A stretch of 64,000 nucleotides of DNA from Neorhodopirellula pilleata (GCF_007859915.1 NZ_SJPM01000011.1:124001-188000); one strand, 5' to 3'; positions 1 through 8,798 are shown, counted from the stretch's first letter. Numbers and translations: made by a program. Notes: generated from the letters alone by a model not told the origin.

Positions 1-942
1 AGACTAACGTCGCTGTTGCGGCGGTTGCTCGACGTTGCCGGCGAAGCCACCGCGTCGTGGATCGAATCGCTCGGCGATCAACCGAAGCACTTCCGCGATC
101 AACTCGACGATGGAACGCCCGTCGAAGTCACGCTGACTCCCGATCCAATTCAACGTCGACTCAGAATCGATTTCACCGGCACCGGTCCGGTGCATCCCCA
201 CGGGTTCAATGCCACCCGTTCGATTGTGACCGCGGCCGTCTTGTACGTGTTACGCTGCGTCACGCCGAACGAATTGCCCCTGTGCGATGGAGTGTTGCGC
301 CGGATCGACTTGGTCATTCCACCCGGCCTGCTTGATCCACTGGGGTCCTCGGAAGTCTCCCGTGATCGCACACCCGAGGAATGCCCGGCGGTCGTCGCGG
401 GCAACGTCGAAACGAGCAACCGCGTCGTCGACGTACTGTTGGGAACGCTCGGCGTCGCGGCCGCCTCTCAAGGAACGATGAACAACCTGTTGATCGGCGA
501 TCAGTCCTTCGGATACTACGAAACGATCGGAGGTGGCGCCGGAGCGACGGCGAGTCATGGTGGGGCCGATGCGGTCCACACGCACATGACCAACACCCGC
601 ATCACGGACCCCGAAGTATTGGAGTCCCGACTACCGATCCGGTTGCGACGATTCGGCGTCCGACAAAACAGCGGTGGAGCCGGAACGCATCGCGGCGGCG
701 ACGGAATGATCCGCGAGTTGGAGTTTCTGCGTTCGCTCACCGTCAGCATGATCACCTCACGTCGGCGAACGTCTCCTTACGGCATTGCCGGTGGCGATAA
801 CGGGCAGCCGGGGAAACAGTTTCTCATCCAAGACGGCATCGAAACCGAATTGGATTCGTCATTCTCGATTCAAGTTCAATCCGGCGACCGCCTGCGAATC
901 GAAACCCCCGGCGGCGGCGGTTTCGGCCCGCCCCTTTCGTAA
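1..942 (+). CDS. Hydantoinase B/oxoprolinase family protein (5' end outside window)
   Basis: The reading frame is open from the first base, so the start lies upstream and about 313 C-terminal residues are seen. The segment matches the end of the HyuB/5-oxoprolinase family: a TP-D-P-rich region, a central stretch with GTMNNLLIG and YETIGGGAGA, then HTHMTNTRITDPEVLE and a terminal TPGGGGFG. Family members hydrolyse hydantoins or 5-oxoproline with ATP, working with a HyuA part. In bacteria the two parts may be fused or separate; the start of this protein is missing, so I cannot say which. The exact substrate cannot be read from the sequence. The gene ends well before a repeat-rich gap. Confidence 0.88.
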   Translation, partial: RLTSLLRRLLDVAGEATASWIESLGDQPKHFRDQLDDGTPVEVTLTPDPIQRRLRIDFTGTGPVHPHGFNATRSIVTAAVLYVLRCVTPNELPLCDGVLRRIDLVIPPGLLDPLGSSEVSRDRTPEECPAVVAGNVETSNRVVDVLLGTLGVAAASQGTMNNLLIGDQSFGYYETIGGGAGATASHGGADAVHTHMTNTRITDPEVLESRLPIRLRRFGVRQNSGGAGTHRGGDGMIRELEFLRSLTVSMITSRRRTSPYGIAGGDNGQPGKQFLIQDGIETELDSSFSIQVQSGDRLRIETPGGGGFGPPLS

Positions 943-1051
943 AGCCTGCGGCGTGTTGATTTAGTGGATTAAGCAATTCTTGTGAGCCGATGGCGCTAGC
1001 CACGGGCCTCAAATGTCGGCTTATTTGCTGTAAAGCCCGCAGCTAGCGGAC

Positions 1052-1159
1052 TGTTGATTTAGTCCTCATCGAAACCCGAAGCGTCAGCGAGGGATACATA
1101 CAAGGGACTTAATGGCGATGAATCCCTCGCTCACGCTTCGGGTTACGATTAAATCAACA
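1052..1159. repeat. 108-bp palindromic repeat, family A
   Basis: The unit starts TGTTGATTTAG and ends AAATCAACA, with inner arms CGAAACCCGAAGCGTCAGCGA and its near complement TCGCTCACGCTTCGGGTTACG. It is exactly 108 bp, like the other complete family A copies. The rest of the 943-1402 gap holds only a half copy of the outer arm near 951 and a short GCCGA/TCGGC-bearing stretch; I see no gene there. The 5' end of the next gene is about 240 bp away. Confidence 0.85.
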
Positions 1160-1402
1160 CGCCGCAAGCCGCAGGATTCGCTATTTGCGTGCAACATTCT
1201 GGGGAGGTACACTTGCGTAAGGCTTTTGCATCCGTTTTCAATTCCTACCCCTTTTTCCGCACAATTTGACGATCGGTTTCGAACCGATGTCGACCCACCC
1301 CTGCGGACGATGCTGCCGAGCGAATGCCTGAGACCACGGATCCGCTTGATTGCGTGCCATCGTATTAACCATCGACCACCCATCTCTTACTAGGGATCGA
1401 TC

Positions 1403-2722
1403 ATGCTCAATCGAAGAAACTTGTTGCAATCCATGGCCGCGGGAGCCGGTGCCGCGTTCGGTGGTCCCCTCATTTCTCAGCGGATGATGGCATCGACCGT
1501 GAGCAACACGACCCCTAAGCGGATCGTATTCTTTATGCAGAACCAAGGATTCGATCCGAAGACCTGCATTCCGGCGGGAATGAAGAACGGTGGTTCGCTG
1601 GCGAAGGTCAAACTTCCCGAACCGATTAGTCCGTTGGAGCCTTACAAAGAGCGCATGCACATCATCAATGGATTGCACGGCGTTCACACAAGTCCCTCCC
1701 ACAGCGCGTTCTTTGGCGCTCTGGGCGGTTATCGCGGGAGCGATGGCGTGCCACCGAGCGGCCCGACGATCGACTACGAGTTGAGCAATGTGTTGCCTCA
1801 AACGCTGCTGCCCCATCTTTGCATCGGGATGGACTCGATCGAGAACATGAAGACCAAGCCGACCATCGCGACATTGTCGGCCAGCGGTGCGGGGCAACCG
1901 ATCTTCATGTACTCCAATCCGAACCATCTTTATCAAATGCTTTACGGCGGGATTTCCACGGGGGACATCCGCCGACAACACGAAGCAAGATCAAGCCTGT
2001 TGAGCCAGATCGAAACACTGGCGGCCGCCAAAGGACAATCCCTTCCGAGCGCCGACCAACAACGATACGGGCAATACGTTCAAGGGTTCCAAGAGACCAA
2101 CGCATTACGAGATCGTTTGAGTTCCGTTGCCGATCATTTGCGCCAATTCGCGCCCGTGGTGGACGAGCGTTACACGCAACCGGAGTTCGAAACCGACTGG
2201 CACGACGTGTTGTTGGATTTGGGTATTTCGGCGCTTACCTCGGGAATCACAAACACGTTGACCATCGGATCGGGCCGCGGCGAAATCTTTGGTGCTTGGA
2301 AGGGCCTAGGCGTCGAACAACAGGGACACAATCTCGGCCACATGGATCAACCTGACAATCCGATCTGGATCAAGATCCGCCAGTACAACAGCCGCATGTT
2401 GGTCAAGATCATGCAGGCGCTCGAAAGCGTGCCCGAAGGTAGCGGCACGATGATGGATCATACCTTGATCGTCTACACCAGCAACAACGCGGACAAGCAA
2501 CACACCAGCGGCAACAATTGGCCGGTCATGTTGTTGGGCAATTTCGATGGCACTTTCAAAACAGGCTGCTTTACCCAGCTGGACGGGACGCGACCGATCA
2601 ACGCGTTGTACACAACCCTACTCCGCGCCGCCGGACAGAACTGCGATCGATTCAACATGGACGAAAAGATTGCCAAACAGTTTGATAGCGGTTCCGGTCC
2701 TGTCAAGGAACTGTTGGTGTGA
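1403..2722 (+). CDS. DUF1552 domain-containing secreted protein
   Basis: A 439-residue protein starting MLNRRNLLQSMAAGAG, a twin-arginine-like export signal ending near residue 30. The body has the look of the DUF1552 family: an early KRIVFFMQNQGFDP block, a GLHGVHTSPSH segment, a YELSNVL region and a late IVYTSNNADKQHTSGNNWP stretch. The fold is related to DUF1501/alkaline-phosphatase-like proteins, but no enzyme activity is established. The stop codon overlaps the GTG start of the next gene, so the two are surely co-translated. DUF1552 and DUF1592 proteins are commonly paired in planctomycetes, which suggests they work together at the cell envelope. Confidence 0.88.
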   Translation: MLNRRNLLQSMAAGAGAAFGGPLISQRMMASTVSNTTPKRIVFFMQNQGFDPKTCIPAGMKNGGSLAKVKLPEPISPLEPYKERMHIINGLHGVHTSPSHSAFFGALGGYRGSDGVPPSGPTIDYELSNVLPQTLLPHLCIGMDSIENMKTKPTIATLSASGAGQPIFMYSNPNHLYQMLYGGISTGDIRRQHEARSSLLSQIETLAAAKGQSLPSADQQRYGQYVQGFQETNALRDRLSSVADHLRQFAPVVDERYTQPEFETDWHDVLLDLGISALTSGITNTLTIGSGRGEIFGAWKGLGVEQQGHNLGHMDQPDNPIWIKIRQYNSRMLVKIMQALESVPEGSGTMMDHTLIVYTSNNADKQHTSGNNWPVMLLGNFDGTFKTGCFTQLDGTRPINALYTTLLRAAGQNCDRFNMDEKIAKQFDSGSGPVKELLV

Positions 2723-5295
2723 ACAATCTGTGCTTTCATTTGCGAAACGTTTCGATCGCGATCGCGTGTTTCATTTCCAACGGATACGGCGAGACATACA
2801 CGCCGGGCGTGCCGGTCAGCGGGAACTTTGAAAACGTTGCTCGACCGTTTCTTACCAATCATTGTGTCGATTGTCACGGTGAGATCGGACCCGAAGGAGA
2901 TCTTTCGCTACACGACCTCGGCCCGATCGATGAAATCAACGCAGGCATTTGGCGAAGCGTATGGGCTCAAGTCACGTTGAAGGAAATGCCTCCTGCGGAC
3001 GCATCTCAACCCGAGGTCGTCGAGCGACTGAAGTTTTCCGAATGGATCGTGAGCGAACTAAGCCGTGTGATGCGGGACAAAGGCGGCTTCCATGACCACC
3101 GTGACCCGAACAAGGGTAACTTCGTCGATCATGACCTGCTCTTTGGCCGGCTTCCCGATTCGATCGAACTCGTTCCGACATCATCGCCGGCGCGCCTCTG
3201 GCGAGTGACTCCTCAAGAGCACATCACTCGATTGAACGAGTTGATCAACACCGAGCCGGCTTACGACCCGTCCAAGCCTGGACTGCGAACATGGGGCGAC
3301 GTGGTGCCGACGAACCATGGCGGCGAATTGAAGCTCTATTTCGGAACCGATCGAATCATTCAGTGGCAAGGCGGGACCGTTGCCTATGCGACGTCGGTCA
3401 AAAGTATCCCGGCGGTTTTGTCGTCGGCACGAACACACGGCCTTGAAAACTACCCTGATTTTTACACGGTCAATAGTGCCGAAGCGACCCAGATCATGGA
3501 TGTCGCCGACGACATCATTCGTTACATGGCCTATGGCCCTTATAGTATTGCCGAGCCTTATCAGATTACCGACGACCCCAAGTCGATCGCCGATAAAATG
3601 GTGGGTGACCTGCGGGGTTTGCCCACCGCACTGGTCTACAGTACGAAGGTTGTTCGACCGCTGACGCCGGTCTACGACTTGATGAAAGAGGACGGCGTGA
3701 CCGAACCGAGCTTGCGGGCGGCGATCGACTATCTGTTTGAAGCGTTGACGTTCCGTCAGCCGCTGCCAAGTGAGTCCGACGTTTACATCAAAATCGTCCA
3801 AGAGTCGATTGACAAACTTGGCAAAGAAGATGGCGCTGTCTTGGGGCTTTCTTCGATCTTTCTAGATCGTGATGCGTTGTTCCGACCTGAACTGGTGACC
3901 GAGGGAAATCCTGATTCGCACGGCCGCGTGATGATGCAAGATTGGGAACTCGGGTTAGCGGTTAACCACGCCCTGCGCTATCTCAAACCGGATGACAAAC
4001 TACGTCGGGCGATCCTTGATGGACGGATGCGGACTAAAGAAGACGTCCGTCGGGAAGTCGAGCGAATGTTGGCCGACGACAGCAGTCGCAAGCCAAGGAT
4101 ATTGCGTTTCTTTCGCGATTACTTTGACTATGACCTTGGTGGTTACATCTGCAAAGACAACCGAGCGTTAGCCGATACCGGCGTGAGCAATCGCGGGACG
4201 GCTCATTACCAAGCCATGTTCGACGCAACGGCCAGCACCGATCGATTGGTGGAATTGATTCTCGCCGACGATACCGACGTGCTCAGCAGGTTGTTGACCA
4301 CCGATCAAGTGATCGCCACGGAAGCGGACAAGATATATTTTGGAAAAGAACGAACCAAAGAAGAGAAAACGGCGGCCCTTGAAACGGCAAAGCAGAAACT
4401 TGCCGAGCGAATCCGGGATCAATCGACGAAGCTTGCCGCAGCAAAAGAGCAGCTAACCGAACTGGAAGCTTTCATCGAAGCCCACCCGGATGAAGCGAGA
4501 TCGCGAAAGAAAGAGCTGGCCGAAAAGAAAAGAGCGGTGACGGAGGCTGAAAAGCAATTAGCGGCAACAAAGAAGTCAGGACGGAACGACGAGAATTCCG
4601 GTGTCGCCAAAGCGGATCTGTCCGGTCCCGAGATCTTCGTTCGCGTCAGCCATCGTAGCTTCGGCAATGGATCGATGAAACCGGAACGTGTCTTGGCCAC
4701 GGCTCCCCAAGGACAACGCCTGGGGATTTTGACGCACCCGAGTTGGCTCGTTTCTCATTCCGATGCGATGGACAATCACGCCATCCGTCGCGGCCGATGG
4801 ATTCGCGAGCGTTTGCTAGGTGGCGGGATTCCTGATGTGCCGATTACGGTCGACGCCATGTTGCCTGACGAACCGAAGAACACGCTCCGCGAGCGGATGC
4901 GGGTGACTCGAGAGGAATACTGCTGGACATGCCATCAAAAAATGGATCCGCTCGGGCTGCCGTTTGAAATGTACAACCACGCAGGTTTGTATCGCGAGAC
5001 GGAACTGAATCAACGTGTTGATACGAGCGGTGAGATCATTGATTCGGGTGACCCGTCGCTTGACGGGAAGGTTGCCGACGCAATCGAAATGATCAGGAAG
5101 ATTTCAGAAAGTGAACGCGCCGAACAGGTCTTTGTTCGTCATGCCTTTCGTTTTTGGATGGGACGCAACGAAACTCTCCACGACGCCCCGGTGCTGCAGG
5201 ATGCCTATCACGCTTATCGGGAAAACGGCGGCAGCATGAACAGCTTGATCGTATCGCTGCTCACATCGGACGCGTTTCTCTACCGAAAGCGGTAA
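2719..5295 (+). CDS. DUF1592/DUF1588/DUF1585 protein with planctomycete cytochrome c-like domain
   Basis: An 858-residue protein with a GTG start overlapping the previous stop by 4 bp. Residues 1-30 look like a signal peptide. A haem-type CVDCHG motif near residue 50, followed by KEMPPADA, marks a planctomycete cytochrome c-like domain. A DUF1592-like block (LAVNHALRYLKPDD) lies near residue 415. A DUF1588 block with YCWTCHQKMDPLG, a second CxxCH, lies near residue 735, and a DUF1585-like end contains FVRHAFRFWMGRN. A lysine/glutamate-rich segment of about 80 residues (roughly 540-620) looks like an inserted coiled coil. No enzymatic role is known for the family. The last 35 bp overlap the convergent gene. 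Confidence 0.87.
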   Translation: MNNLCFHLRNVSIAIACFISNGYGETYTPGVPVSGNFENVARPFLTNHCVDCHGEIGPEGDLSLHDLGPIDEINAGIWRSVWAQVTLKEMPPADASQPEVVERLKFSEWIVSELSRVMRDKGGFHDHRDPNKGNFVDHDLLFGRLPDSIELVPTSSPARLWRVTPQEHITRLNELINTEPAYDPSKPGLRTWGDVVPTNHGGELKLYFGTDRIIQWQGGTVAYATSVKSIPAVLSSARTHGLENYPDFYTVNSAEATQIMDVADDIIRYMAYGPYSIAEPYQITDDPKSIADKMVGDLRGLPTALVYSTKVVRPLTPVYDLMKEDGVTEPSLRAAIDYLFEALTFRQPLPSESDVYIKIVQESIDKLGKEDGAVLGLSSIFLDRDALFRPELVTEGNPDSHGRVMMQDWELGLAVNHALRYLKPDDKLRRAILDGRMRTKEDVRREVERMLADDSSRKPRILRFFRDYFDYDLGGYICKDNRALADTGVSNRGTAHYQAMFDATASTDRLVELILADDTDVLSRLLTTDQVIATEADKIYFGKERTKEEKTAALETAKQKLAERIRDQSTKLAAAKEQLTELEAFIEAHPDEARSRKKELAEKKRAVTEAEKQLAATKKSGRNDENSGVAKADLSGPEIFVRVSHRSFGNGSMKPERVLATAPQGQRLGILTHPSWLVSHSDAMDNHAIRRGRWIRERLLGGGIPDVPITVDAMLPDEPKNTLRERMRVTREEYCWTCHQKMDPLGLPFEMYNHAGLYRETELNQRVDTSGEIIDSGDPSLDGKVADAIEMIRKISESERAEQVFVRHAFRFWMGRNETLHDAPVLQDAYHAYRENGGSMNSLIVSLLTSDAFLYRKR

Positions 5296-6034
5296 CAAAC
5301 GCGTCGTCATGAACCCGCTGGTTTTTGTCAATGATCCTCTGCGATACTTCTTTCGCTTGCGATCGCGTGACCCAAGGAGCCGTATCGACTTCGGCTCCAC
5401 ACCGATTCACTTCCTTGACCGCCGTGACGAGTTGATGAATCAGCATCCCGATGCCCGCAATCACCATGGCTGAATAGCCGTAGAACGCCAGCGGCAAGGC
5501 GAAGGTCGCTCCCAACCAAGTCGTGGTACCGATGCTTAGCAGCAGTCCCGATATCGCCAACGCGGTTTTGAATTCGGTCGGTCCGAAGGTGGCCAACGTG
5601 AATTCGCCGGTCATCTTGGTTTTGATGTTGGTCAGCACCGCCATCGCGAACAAACAACACACCGCCGCCAAGCCCAGTTCCAATCGACCACACGCGACCG
5701 CCAGACCGATCAGGATATAGGCGAAACTCAGCGGATCGGTAAAATGATCGAGCAATTCGCCTCCGTTGCGACATTGGCCCGTCGAGCGGGCATGGGTTCC
5801 GTCGAGACAATCTGCGGTGTGATTGCCGATCACTCCCAAACAACCGACGACACCGCCCCACCAAACCTGGGTCGAGAACGCGAATCCGACCGCTCCGGCG
5901 ATCGCGCTGAGATGCCCCACCAAGACGATTCCTTCCGGAGGAAACCATCGGGGAATTTGCAGGATCGGGTAGAGCGATTGTAAACGCGGCCCGATGATCG
6001 GGTCCAAAAGGCTGTGAGAGACACGACGAGACAT
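5261..6034 (-). CDS. CDP-alcohol phosphatidyltransferase family protein
   Basis: A 257-residue membrane protein with about six hydrophobic segments. It carries the complete CDP-alcohol phosphotransferase signature D-x2-D-G-x2-A-R-x8-G-x3-D-x3-D, read as DCLDGTHARSTG followed by GGELLDHFTD (about residues 74-99). Such enzymes join a CDP-activated lipid to an alcohol to make phospholipids; the acceptor cannot be told from the motif. An AGGAG ribosome site lies 7 bases before the ATG. The gene follows the DUF368 gene on the same strand after 72 bp, and a hairpin in that gap contains the ribosome site. Its 3' end overlaps the DUF1592 gene by 35 bp. Confidence 0.85.
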   Translation of the reverse strand: MSRRVSHSLLDPIIGPRLQSLYPILQIPRWFPPEGIVLVGHLSAIAGAVGFAFSTQVWWGGVVGCLGVIGNHTADCLDGTHARSTGQCRNGGELLDHFTDPLSFAYILIGLAVACGRLELGLAAVCCLFAMAVLTNIKTKMTGEFTLATFGPTEFKTALAISGLLLSIGTTTWLGATFALPLAFYGYSAMVIAGIGMLIHQLVTAVKEVNRCGAEVDTAPWVTRSQAKEVSQRIIDKNQRVHDDAFVTAFGRETRPM

Positions 6035-6040
6035 GGCAAA

Positions 6041-6078
6041 GCTCCTGAAGGAAAACGGTATCGGTTTTATTCAGGAGC
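6041..6078 (-). promoter_or_regulatory. Hairpin that contains the ribosome-binding site of the downstream gene
   Basis: On the minus strand the leader reads GCTCCTGAA, a 20-base middle, then TTCAGGAGC; the two 9-base arms are perfectly complementary. The 3' arm holds the AGGAG of the CDP-alcohol phosphatidyltransferase gene, whose ATG follows 7 bases later. The middle can form a short extra stem (AAAAC/GTTTT). If the RNA folds, the ribosome site is masked. It could also be an intercistronic RNA-stability stem. Confidence 0.5.
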
Positions 6079-6106
6079 CCTTCGCCGACGAACCACTGCG
6101 CGGTTT

Positions 6107-7087
6107 TTAGCGATCTGCCTTATTGGCGATTCGATCGGCAACGATCACGACCAAGATCGCAACGATTGCGAGCACGACGAGACCGCCGACGCTACCGGGA
6201 TACTCGCTCGGAGAGACAAGATTAAATTCTTGATACTTTAGCTTCAAGTCGGCCGTCTCGGGGGTCACAACCTGCAACGGCCACAACCGTCCCACCGATC
6301 CGATCATCAATCCGATCAAGGCTGCCATCGTTGTGTCACGGTGGGTTGACAATAGGTAATTCAATAAACGCGAGAACGCCAGCAATCCGGTCAAGCATCC
6401 CAACGCGAACACACCAAGCTGGACGATCGTTGAAAAATCGATGTTCCCACGGGCGGATTCTTTGATCATGCCGATCACCGGCTCGTAGACCCCCAGCAGC
6501 AAGAGAATGAACGCACCGCTGATTCCCGGCAAGATCATGGCGCAGATCGCGATCGATGCGCTGAGGAACAAATAGACGAGACTGACGTCCCCGACACTTG
6601 CCGGGATTTGCGAGATGGCCAACGCGACCGCGATCCCGATGAGGGCGGCGACATATCGAGAGAATGTCCAGGACGTTACGTTGCGGCGAACCACCCAGAC
6701 GCTCGCCAGGATCAGCCCGAAGAAGACCGCCATCGTTTCATTCATCCGCTCGTGCAAGAGCCAGTGCATCAAACCGGCTAACATCACAATTCCGCTGGCG
6801 ATTCCGATCGCCAAGGCAATCAAGAAACGCAGATCGAGCTTGTCAATCAACTCCCGCCACCGGCCACCGATCAACATCGCGATCGCTTCGGAATCGACTT
6901 GGCTGATGGCGGCGATTAATCGGTCGTAGTGTCCCAGGATCAACGCAACGGTGCCGCCACTCACACCAGGAACCGTGTCGGCGACGCCCATGCAAAAACC
7001 ACGAAACACATTCAACGCATCACCCACGGCAGAATCGGGAGGATCCGTAGGGTCGAGAAAAACGGTATCTTCAGAAGTGGATGTCAC
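6107..7087 (-). CDS. DUF368 family protein, putative undecaprenyl phosphate translocase
   Basis: A 326-residue polytopic membrane protein of usual family length, with a GTG start. Two internally related motifs are visible: FCMGVADTVPGVSGGTVAL near residue 35 and ILPGISGAFILLLLGVYEP near residue 190, both typical of DUF368. Members called PopT are reported to flip the carrier lipid undecaprenyl phosphate back across the membrane during cell-wall and polysaccharide synthesis. The neighbouring divergent gene is uppP, which makes undecaprenyl phosphate from the diphosphate, so the context fits carrier recycling. The CDP-alcohol transferase gene follows downstream in the same direction. The function is inferred from family and context. 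Confidence 0.87.
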   Translation of the reverse strand: MTSTSEDTVFLDPTDPPDSAVGDALNVFRGFCMGVADTVPGVSGGTVALILGHYDRLIAAISQVDSEAIAMLIGGRWRELIDKLDLRFLIALAIGIASGIVMLAGLMHWLLHERMNETMAVFFGLILASVWVVRRNVTSWTFSRYVAALIGIAVALAISQIPASVGDVSLVYLFLSASIAICAMILPGISGAFILLLLGVYEPVIGMIKESARGNIDFSTIVQLGVFALGCLTGLLAFSRLLNYLLSTHRDTTMAALIGLMIGSVGRLWPLQVVTPETADLKLKYQEFNLVSPSEYPGSVGGLVVLAIVAILVVIVADRIANKADR

Positions 7088-7222
7088 TGGTCGATGCAGT
7101 CCGTGATGCAGGGTGCAAAAGAGATTGGTCAGAAACCGGTTGGCCTGCGCACTTGCCGGAACCTTTTCTAACCTACCTTTTAAAATGAATCCTTTACTCT
7201 ACTTCAATAAAGACTTTTCGTC

Positions 7223-8008
7223 GTGACCGATCTTTACCGAGTTTTGATCCTTGCCGTCGTCCAAGGCATTGCCGAATTTCTGCCCATCAGTTCGTCCGGT
7301 CACTTGGTGATCTTGGGCTCGATGCTCGGCGAACTTGGCGAATCGGCAACGCTCGAGATCATTCTTCATGCTGGCACGTTGGGTTCGATCTTGGTCGTTT
7401 ATTGGCGGAAGATTTTGGACTTGATCACCCGTGACCGACGTGTGGTCGGGTTGATGATCGTGGGAACACTGCCCGCTGTTGTCGTGGGGTTAACGATCAA
7501 GGAAGGATTTCCGTGGTTGATTCGCAGTCCGCTTTTGGCCGGCGCGATGTTGATCGTTACCGGCGGACTACTAGTCCTCTTGGGGAGATTGCCCGTTCGT
7601 GATGGGCGGTACACGGCGATGAGTTGGTTCAGCGCTTGGGTGGTCGGTTGCTTCCAAGCGATTGCGATCCTTCCCGGAATCAGTCGCAGCGGTTCGACGA
7701 TCGTGGGCGGCCGCATGATGGGATTGAACAACGAAGATTCGGTCACGTTTTCTTTTTTGCTTGCGATCCCCGCCATCTGTGGCGCGACGACATTGGCTTT
7801 GAAGGATCTCTTAAGCGAAGAAACCGCCATGTCGAGCCTGTCTGTACCCCTCTTACTAGCTGGGTCGATTTGCTCATTTTTGGTCGGAATTTTTGCGCTA
7901 AAATGGCTCATTTATTGGAGCCAAGAGGATCGTTTGCATTGGTTTGCGTATTGGTGCATTCCAGCCGGCGTGTGCGTCGTTGCCTTGCATTTTGTGAATT
8001 TCGGTTGA
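7223..8008 (+). CDS. uppP: Undecaprenyl-diphosphatase
   Basis: A 261-residue membrane protein of the BacA/UppP family with a GTG start. Two active-site loops are clear: QGIAEFLPISSSGHL (residues 14-28) and LPGISRSGSTI (residues 150-160, with the catalytic arginine at 155). The enzyme removes a phosphate from undecaprenyl diphosphate at the outer face of the membrane and so regenerates the lipid carrier for peptidoglycan and surface polymers. It is transcribed divergently from the DUF368 gene with 135 bp between starts, and that short shared region may coordinate both. Peptidoglycan in planctomycetes is now accepted, so the gene is expected. Confidence 0.93.
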   Translation: MTDLYRVLILAVVQGIAEFLPISSSGHLVILGSMLGELGESATLEIILHAGTLGSILVVYWRKILDLITRDRRVVGLMIVGTLPAVVVGLTIKEGFPWLIRSPLLAGAMLIVTGGLLVLLGRLPVRDGRYTAMSWFSAWVVGCFQAIAILPGISRSGSTIVGGRMMGLNNEDSVTFSFLLAIPAICGATTLALKDLLSEETAMSSLSVPLLLAGSICSFLVGIFALKWLIYWSQEDRLHWFAYWCIPAGVCVVALHFVNFG

Positions 8009-8063
8009 GTCACGCCGAAACTCCTATACACTTGGCGATGGCTTAGGAAGGGTGAATTTCGAA

Positions 8064-8153
8064 GCGCATCTATACATGCGCATCCTGATAGGCTAGCTAG
8101 CCTGGATCGCTAAACTTGCGCCATCAAAGTGATTCATTGGAAGCGACTTTGAT
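8064..8153. promoter_or_regulatory. Three inverted repeats before the lexA-like gene
   Basis: Between uppP and the lexA-like gene are three separate dyads: GCGCAT-6-ATGCGC at 8064-8081, the 14-bp perfect palindrome AGGCTAGCTAGCCT at 8090-8103, and ATCAAAGT-15-ACTTTGAT at 8123-8153. Any could be an operator for the regulator encoded downstream, and the last could also end uppP transcription, although no T-run follows. None resembles a LexA box that I know with certainty. Confidence 0.4.
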
Positions 8154-8203
8154 CCTACCTGAGCTACGCGTTCCTTCTCGTTCCCATCCCACCTGATATC
8201 CGC

Positions 8204-8791
8204 ATGACTAAGCCGCAATTGACTGATCGGCAAAAGGACGTTTACGAGTTGATCCGCTCGTTAATCCAAGACCGTGGCTACGGTCCGACCGTTCGCGAAA
8301 TTGGGGAACACTTTGGCATCAAGAGTCCCAACGGTGTGATGTGCCATTTGCGTGCACTGGAGAAGAAGGGATTGATTCTGCGGAGAGCGAACAAATCCCG
8401 CGCGATCGAATTGGTGGGGGATCATGCCCGCTCGAAAACGGGTTTAGTCCTTATGGGTGTCGTATCCGATCACCCGGTCGAGCTGGACCTGAATCCGACC
8501 GACGCAATCGATTTGGGTAAATCGCTGGCGACCGGAGATCGCTTTACTGTTCAAATCTCCGGCAATGCGTTGCGAGATCGCTGCATTCTTGACGGCGACT
8601 ATCTTGTGTTGGAAACGGCCGAACAAGTTTCTGCCGACACACTCGTATTGGCGAAACTCAACGACGGGCGGGTCGCGATGCGGATTTGGGACGCGACGTC
8701 GCCGCACCCGGTGATTGCGTCGACCTCGAGCACCCACGGTTCCGAGGTGCTCGGCGTTGCCGTCGCGTTGGTTCGCGAAGGGACGATCTGA
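8204..8791 (+). CDS. LexA-like repressor lacking the self-cleavage residues
   Basis: A 195-residue protein of normal LexA length. Residues 1-70 form the winged helix DNA-binding domain, beginning LTDRQKDVYELIRSLI and with PTVREIGEHFGIKSPNGV. Residues 80-195 align well with the LexA C-terminal peptidase domain, including LDGDYL, but every key position differs. The scissile Ala-Gly aligns with Asp89-His90, the nucleophile Ser of the SGxSM loop is Ala122 (SGNALRD), and the general-base Lys is Met159 (GRVAMRI). The fold and dimer interface are probably kept, but RecA-stimulated self-cleavage should be impossible. It may be a constitutive repressor or respond to another signal. The alignment is by eye against E. 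coli LexA. Confidence 0.8.
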   Translation: MTKPQLTDRQKDVYELIRSLIQDRGYGPTVREIGEHFGIKSPNGVMCHLRALEKKGLILRRANKSRAIELVGDHARSKTGLVLMGVVSDHPVELDLNPTDAIDLGKSLATGDRFTVQISGNALRDRCILDGDYLVLETAEQVSADTLVLAKLNDGRVAMRIWDATSPHPVIASTSSTHGSEVLGVAVALVREGTI

Positions 8792-8798
8792 TTGCGGC

